Positions 60,077 through 64,000 of a DNA stretch of 64,000 nucleotides are shown piece by piece. Location: contig JACEVL010000147.1 of NCBI GenBank assembly GCA_020284085.1, positions 238,501 to 302,500 of the forward strand, written 5' to 3'. The translations under genes were made by a program, and so were the position numbers. The notes under the pieces are model-generated. The model had not been told where the DNA came from. It saw nothing but the letters and a program-made list of their open reading frames with translations, and did not search any database. This DNA comes from Aporrectodea caliginosa (taxonomy: Eukaryota > Annelida > Clitellata > Crassiclitellata > Lumbricidae). Numbering within the stretch: position 1 is the stretch's first letter; every line of letters begins with the position of its first letter.

Positions 60077-61837
60077 TCAAGTTTTAAGATGTGTGTGTCT
60101 TGGAATGCTAGGTCCGTAGAAAGATAGGTAGAAGAGTGCCGAGCTTGCATGGTTGACAATAATGCGGAGAGCTCTGTTTTGGAGGACAATTAATCTTTTT
60201 AATCTTGCTGGATAATTAGAGGCCCATATCATATTACAATAACTAAAGTATGGATGGATAATCGAATAGTATAAGCTTATTCGTATATGAGTGGGAAGTA
60301 AGTAGGCAACTCTGGATAGTATACCTATACTTTTAGCAATTTTTGAAGAGATATTCTCAATGTGGTCGTTCCATGTTAGGTGTTGATCTACAAAGACGCC
60401 AAGAAATTTAACAGAAGTTGCCTGTGGTATAGGAATATCATTTAATGTGATAGTTTCTTTTGGTAAAATTACCTTTTTACGATGAGAACAAAATAGAACA
60501 TAGTTTGTCTTTTTTATATTAAGAGATAATTTATTTATTCTAAACCAGTCATGTACTTTTTCAAGTTCTTGGTTCATTAATTGGAACAATTTGTCAAGCG
60601 ATTTGTGTGAAGCGAAAATATTTGTGTCATCCGCAAATAGCAAAAAGTGCAAAAGTGAGGAAGCATTAGGCAGGTCATTAATAAATAACAGAAAGAGGAG
60701 AGGGCCAAGAATCGATCCTTGGGGAACACCATATTTTATTAATTTTAATTTTGACAATGAGTTGTTGCACAGGACCTGTTGGTATCTATTACTTAGATAG
60801 CTTTGAAACCAGTCTATTGCCTTACCACGTATACCTATATTTGCAAGCTTAGTAAGTAATATTTTATGATCTACCGTATCAAAGGCTTTGCTAATGTCAA
60901 TAAAGACCCCTAGTGAGTATTCGTTGTTGTCGATGGCAGCCGAGATATTGTCTTGAATATTGAGTAGTGACATCATGGTTGAGTGTCCAGGTTGGAATCC
61001 ATGTTGGGATTCATAAATGATGTGCTTTTTACTTATATAGTCATACAGGCGACAGTACATTACTTTTTCAATTAGTTTAGAGAAATATGGTAGGATAGAT
61101 ATCGGTCTGTAATTGGCAACGTCCTCACGTCGGCCCTGTTTGAAAATTGGAGTAACTTTAGCTATCTTTAACGCTGATGGGACAATACCAGTTTCCAAGG
61201 AGCGGTTGATAATAGTCGATAAAGGAGCAGCAATGTGGTCAAGAACCGGGTTAACTAGACTAGGGTTAATGTCATCAGGTCCCGAACTATGAGTAATTTT
61301 CAGTGTATGACTTAATGCTATTATTTCAGCCGGTGTTGTTGGAAGAAGGGCAAATGAGTTTATACTTGCAGGGTTTAGATATGAATTAATTGGCTTATCA
61401 GAAAGAGGTATTTTGTCTACGAGTTCTTGAGCTATACAAGTGAAATAGGTATTGAATCTTTCAGCAATCTGTTCCCCATGAGTTATTTTAGTATCATTTG
61501 ATATTAAGCATTTTATCAATGTATCAGGAGTTTTATCATTTATTATTGTCTTAATAGTCTGCCAGGTTTGTTTAAGGTTGTTACTACACTTAAGAAATTC
61601 TAGTTCGTAGTAAGTTTTCTCAATTTTATTCCTAAGTGTTTTAAACTTATTCCTATATGCTGTAAACCTGTTCTTGTTTTCTACTGTAGGAGTTTTAATA
61701 AACTGTTTGTATAATTTCAATTTAGTCCTACATGATTTCAAAAGGCCAGGTGTCATCCAGGGTTTTTTATAAGTCTTAGAAGGTTTAGATTTTACAAGTT
61801 TTAGTGGAAAGGCAGTGTCATAGCTGATTTTAAACAT
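60077..61837 (-). pseudogene. LINE ORF2 reverse-transcriptase region, open 586 codons
   Basis: Longest intact frame of the element: an N-terminal linker, then RT fingers (HSSGPDDINPSLV, KIAKVTPIFKQG, NYRPISILPYFSKLIEKV), catalytic motifs A-C, thumb (VKFLGVFVDQHLTWNDHI) and part of the C terminus. The FADD of motif C replaces the commoner YADD. The frame is entered by a shift at a 7-base A run (about 61842-61848) and lost near 60110. Confidence 0.9.
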
Positions 61838-63287
61838 GGAAAAAAATTATTGTAAGCAGTATCAGGGTCGGTATTGGTGTCCTGGTCCACAATGCAGGAC
61901 CAATCAGTTTGGGCCAATAACATGCTGAAGTGTTGTTTAGAGGCATCGTCAATATTACGAGTGAGTCTAGTGATGGGATCTCTATTAACCTTAGGTTTGA
62001 GTTCAACCCAAGCCATGATCGGAAGATGATCTGATATATCATCAATGATTATTACAGAGTCAATGATTTTAGTAGTTCTATTAGAGAATATGTTATCTAT
62101 TAAAGTTGCAGTTGTTGTAGTGACTCGTGTTGGTTGGGTGATTACTGGTAAAAAATGATGTGAAGTCATTATGTCCATAAAGTTACTCGTTAGTGTGTGG
62201 TTAGTAGTTTTTAACAAGTCTATGTTGAAGTCACCCAATATATAAGTATCCTTATCTTTGAGTGATAGGTTACACAGTAGTTGACTACATTCATTGTTGA
62301 ATTCCTCTAGGTCTTGTCCTGGAGGTCTGTAAAGTACCCCTGTTGTAAAGTAAGAGCCATTGGTCTGGGGAAACGAAGGAATAGGGATTCATAAGTATGG
62401 TGAGAGAGGGCTTCAGTCAATGCATCATTTCTATCGTAATTTATCTGTTTCTTTATGAAAAAACCCACACCTCCGCCTCTACCTTCCTTTCTGCATTGAA
62501 ATTCAAAATTATAGCCTTGGATATAAGTTGCCTTAGCGTTTGTTTCATCAAGCCAAGTTTCGGTCACTGCTAAAATGTCTACAGATAATTGTATTAGTAA
62601 ATTCTCAATTGACAGGAGTTTAGCAGCTATGCTACGACAATTATTGTGCATTAGACAAAGAAGTTGTTTATTATGTGAACACAGTGCCTCTATGGAAGTA
62701 GGAGTTTTATATCTGGAGTCATTGGGGCGAACAATGAAATAATTATCATCTGGGTCTAGGTCACAATTGTTAAGTAAGGGACGATTGTCGCTTGTATCTG
62801 AATATAGTTCCAGCCTTGGCCCTTCCCTTAGTCGGTTCAACGTGAGATGACCACCCGTGGAGTCATATAAATTCTCTTTAAATTCATCATCATCAATTAA
62901 ATGGTTGAAGGGGAATAGTTGGGTTGTACAACACATACAGTACCATGAATCTAAGTTAGACAGCTTTAGGGTGTCCATCAGACACTCAGTATTACACAGT
63001 GCACACCTTAGCGAATCATACAAATCAGATAAATTATGCGTGCTTAAACTATCCTTAACTAAAGTCTCTCTGGGTATGTTAATTCCAGAGATACTGACAC
63101 AAATAGAACACAGCGGTCTGAGCAAGTCAAACATCGCAAATAAAAATAAAAGTAAAATAAAGTGTAGAGCTGGGAGTCTGCTGATGCATCTTTCCCATCC
63201 CCGATGCCACAGGTGAAGCAGTTGAACAAAACAGCAAATTGAAGAGATCAAGTCAATGCCAGACCAATTATAAGAGTCAATCACCAA
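61801..63287 (-). pseudogene. LINE ORF2 N-terminal/endonuclease region, frameshifted
   Basis: Two frames (62307-63287 and 61801-62238) together encode the PHD-like finger and endonuclease. The shift lies near 62360-62370: downstream of it the plus-one frame reads TTGVLYRPPGQDLEEF, the expected continuation. Catalytic-type motifs visible are ETWL, GDFN and SDH. Confidence 0.82.
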
Positions 63288-63539
63288 ATCTGTTAGGTAT
63301 AGGTCAGTGATTTTCAGACTAAAATAAAGATATATAATATTAGATCAGGACAAGGTAAGCATGTGATTTCAAGCTGCACGCAATGAGTTAATAATCACAT
63401 TCCACAAATTGTCTTAGCCAGACAAGGAGTCATTAAGAATATAAACCTCAATTCACATAGTATCGTGATCATTGATACTTGCCAAAATTGTTAGCCTAAC
63501 AGACAATCAAAAACTAAAATAGAGTCATTCAGACTCTAG

Positions 63540-64000
63540 TGATAAGTCAATCTTGTCATTTCAGGTAGTCTAAACGCATTCAGGGCACAAACTCAATTCA
63601 GTAACTTTACCAATAATTTTAGTCAAAAAGTAAATTAGGCAGAGATGAGAACTCTGGTTCACCAGAGACAAATAAAGTCACGCAAAGTCACATAAGCCAA
63701 GAATCACTCAATCCTGTCAATTCAGGTAGTCTACGTCTATATGCGTTCAGAGCACAAACTCAAATCACAGACTTTACCAGTAATGATAGGCAAAAACTAA
63801 ATTAGGCTGAGGTGAGAACTCTGATCCACCAGAGACAATACGCAAAGTCACATAATCCAAGAATCACTCAATCCTGTCATTTCAGGTAGTCTATATCTAT
63901 ATGCGTTCAGAGCACAAACTCAAATCACAATCTTTACCAGTAATGATAGGCAAAAACTAAATTAGGCTGAGGTGAGAACTCTGATCCACCAGAGACAATA
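63540..64000 (-). repeat. 160-bp tandem monomers at the LINE 5' end (nearly three copies)
   Basis: GAATCACTCAATCCTGTCA recurs at 63701 and 63861 and a diverged CAATCTTGTCATTTCAGG at 63548, giving a period of about 160 bp. The two right-hand units are nearly identical. Placement upstream of the first ORF resembles monomeric 5' UTR promoters of other LINEs; that function is inferred. Confidence 0.85.

Larger units (their letters stand above)
59537..64000 (-). mobile_element. nearly full-length non-LTR retrotransposon (CR1/Jockey superfamily)
   Basis: From right to left it has tandem 5' monomers (63540-64000), a PHD-like Cys region (LRCALCNTECL, WYCMCCTTQL; about 62900-63010), and an APE-type endonuclease. 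The latter shows ILAVTETWLDE, GRGGGVGFF, MGDFNIDLL and SDHLPI. An RT follows, with motif A FIDISKAFDTVDH, motif B GVPQGSILGPLLFL and motif C LLFADDTNIF. A C-terminal domain at 59785-60021 precedes a 3' UTR ending in (GGTTAT)n at about 59540-59560. At least four frame breaks make it non-autonomous. Its 5' end lies beyond the window. Confidence 0.9.

Overview
This is metazoan nuclear DNA. Genes are split into short exons with GT-AG (and occasional GC-AG) introns. The proteins are animal ones (ALKBH8, an ADA2/TADA2-type adaptor, ATP23, a rhodopsin-class peptide GPCR). The rest is old transposons, LINE fragments, tRNA-derived SINEs and microsatellites. Scattered TAGGCCTA palindromes and this repeat mix suggest a marine invertebrate, but I cannot assign a phylum from the sequence alone.

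Region 1-5.4 kb holds the 5' part of ALKBH8 on the minus strand (four coding exons, running off the left edge). Its introns carry a TA-flanked mariner-type deletion derivative and two adjoining LINE remnants. From 5.4 to 13 kb I recognise no gene, only two terminal-inverted-repeat elements and smaller repeats. From 13.0 to 24.4 kb a 13-exon ADA2-type gene (TADA2B-like) reads on the minus strand. It lies head to head with ATP23 (25.26-32.06 kb, plus strand, six exons, complete), and 886 bp separate the two start codons. ATP23 introns contain a piggyBac relic with a hAT element inserted at its tip, and another hAT element.

From 32.5 to 39 kb is a nested transposon graveyard. It holds a 1.5-kb hAT relic carrying a small hAT MITE, a LINE fragment broken by three separate DNA elements, and a third MITE copy. 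At 39.39-40.27 kb is a long inverted repeat with GGTCAATTCCCCC-type minisatellite arms around an AT-rich core. From 40 to 53.7 kb there is no recognisable host gene, but many microsatellites, SINEs, a LINE 3' end and several strong palindromes. At 55.2 kb a CpG-rich first coding exon of a class A peptide GPCR begins on the plus strand; its other exons are not in the window. A 36-bp minisatellite follows. The right end (59.5-64 kb) is a nearly full-length but frameshifted non-LTR retrotransposon on the minus strand, with 160-bp tandem monomers in its 5' region.

The three identified housekeeping genes are not known to form one pathway: ALKBH8 modifies tRNA wobble uridine, ADA2 is a SAGA-type chromatin adaptor, and ATP23 is a mitochondrial intermembrane-space protein. 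The most distinctive signals are the transposon insertions with exact target duplications, a set of about 70-bp TTAA-bounded palindromic micro-elements, the long inverted repeat at 39.4 kb and the divergent ADA2 C terminus.
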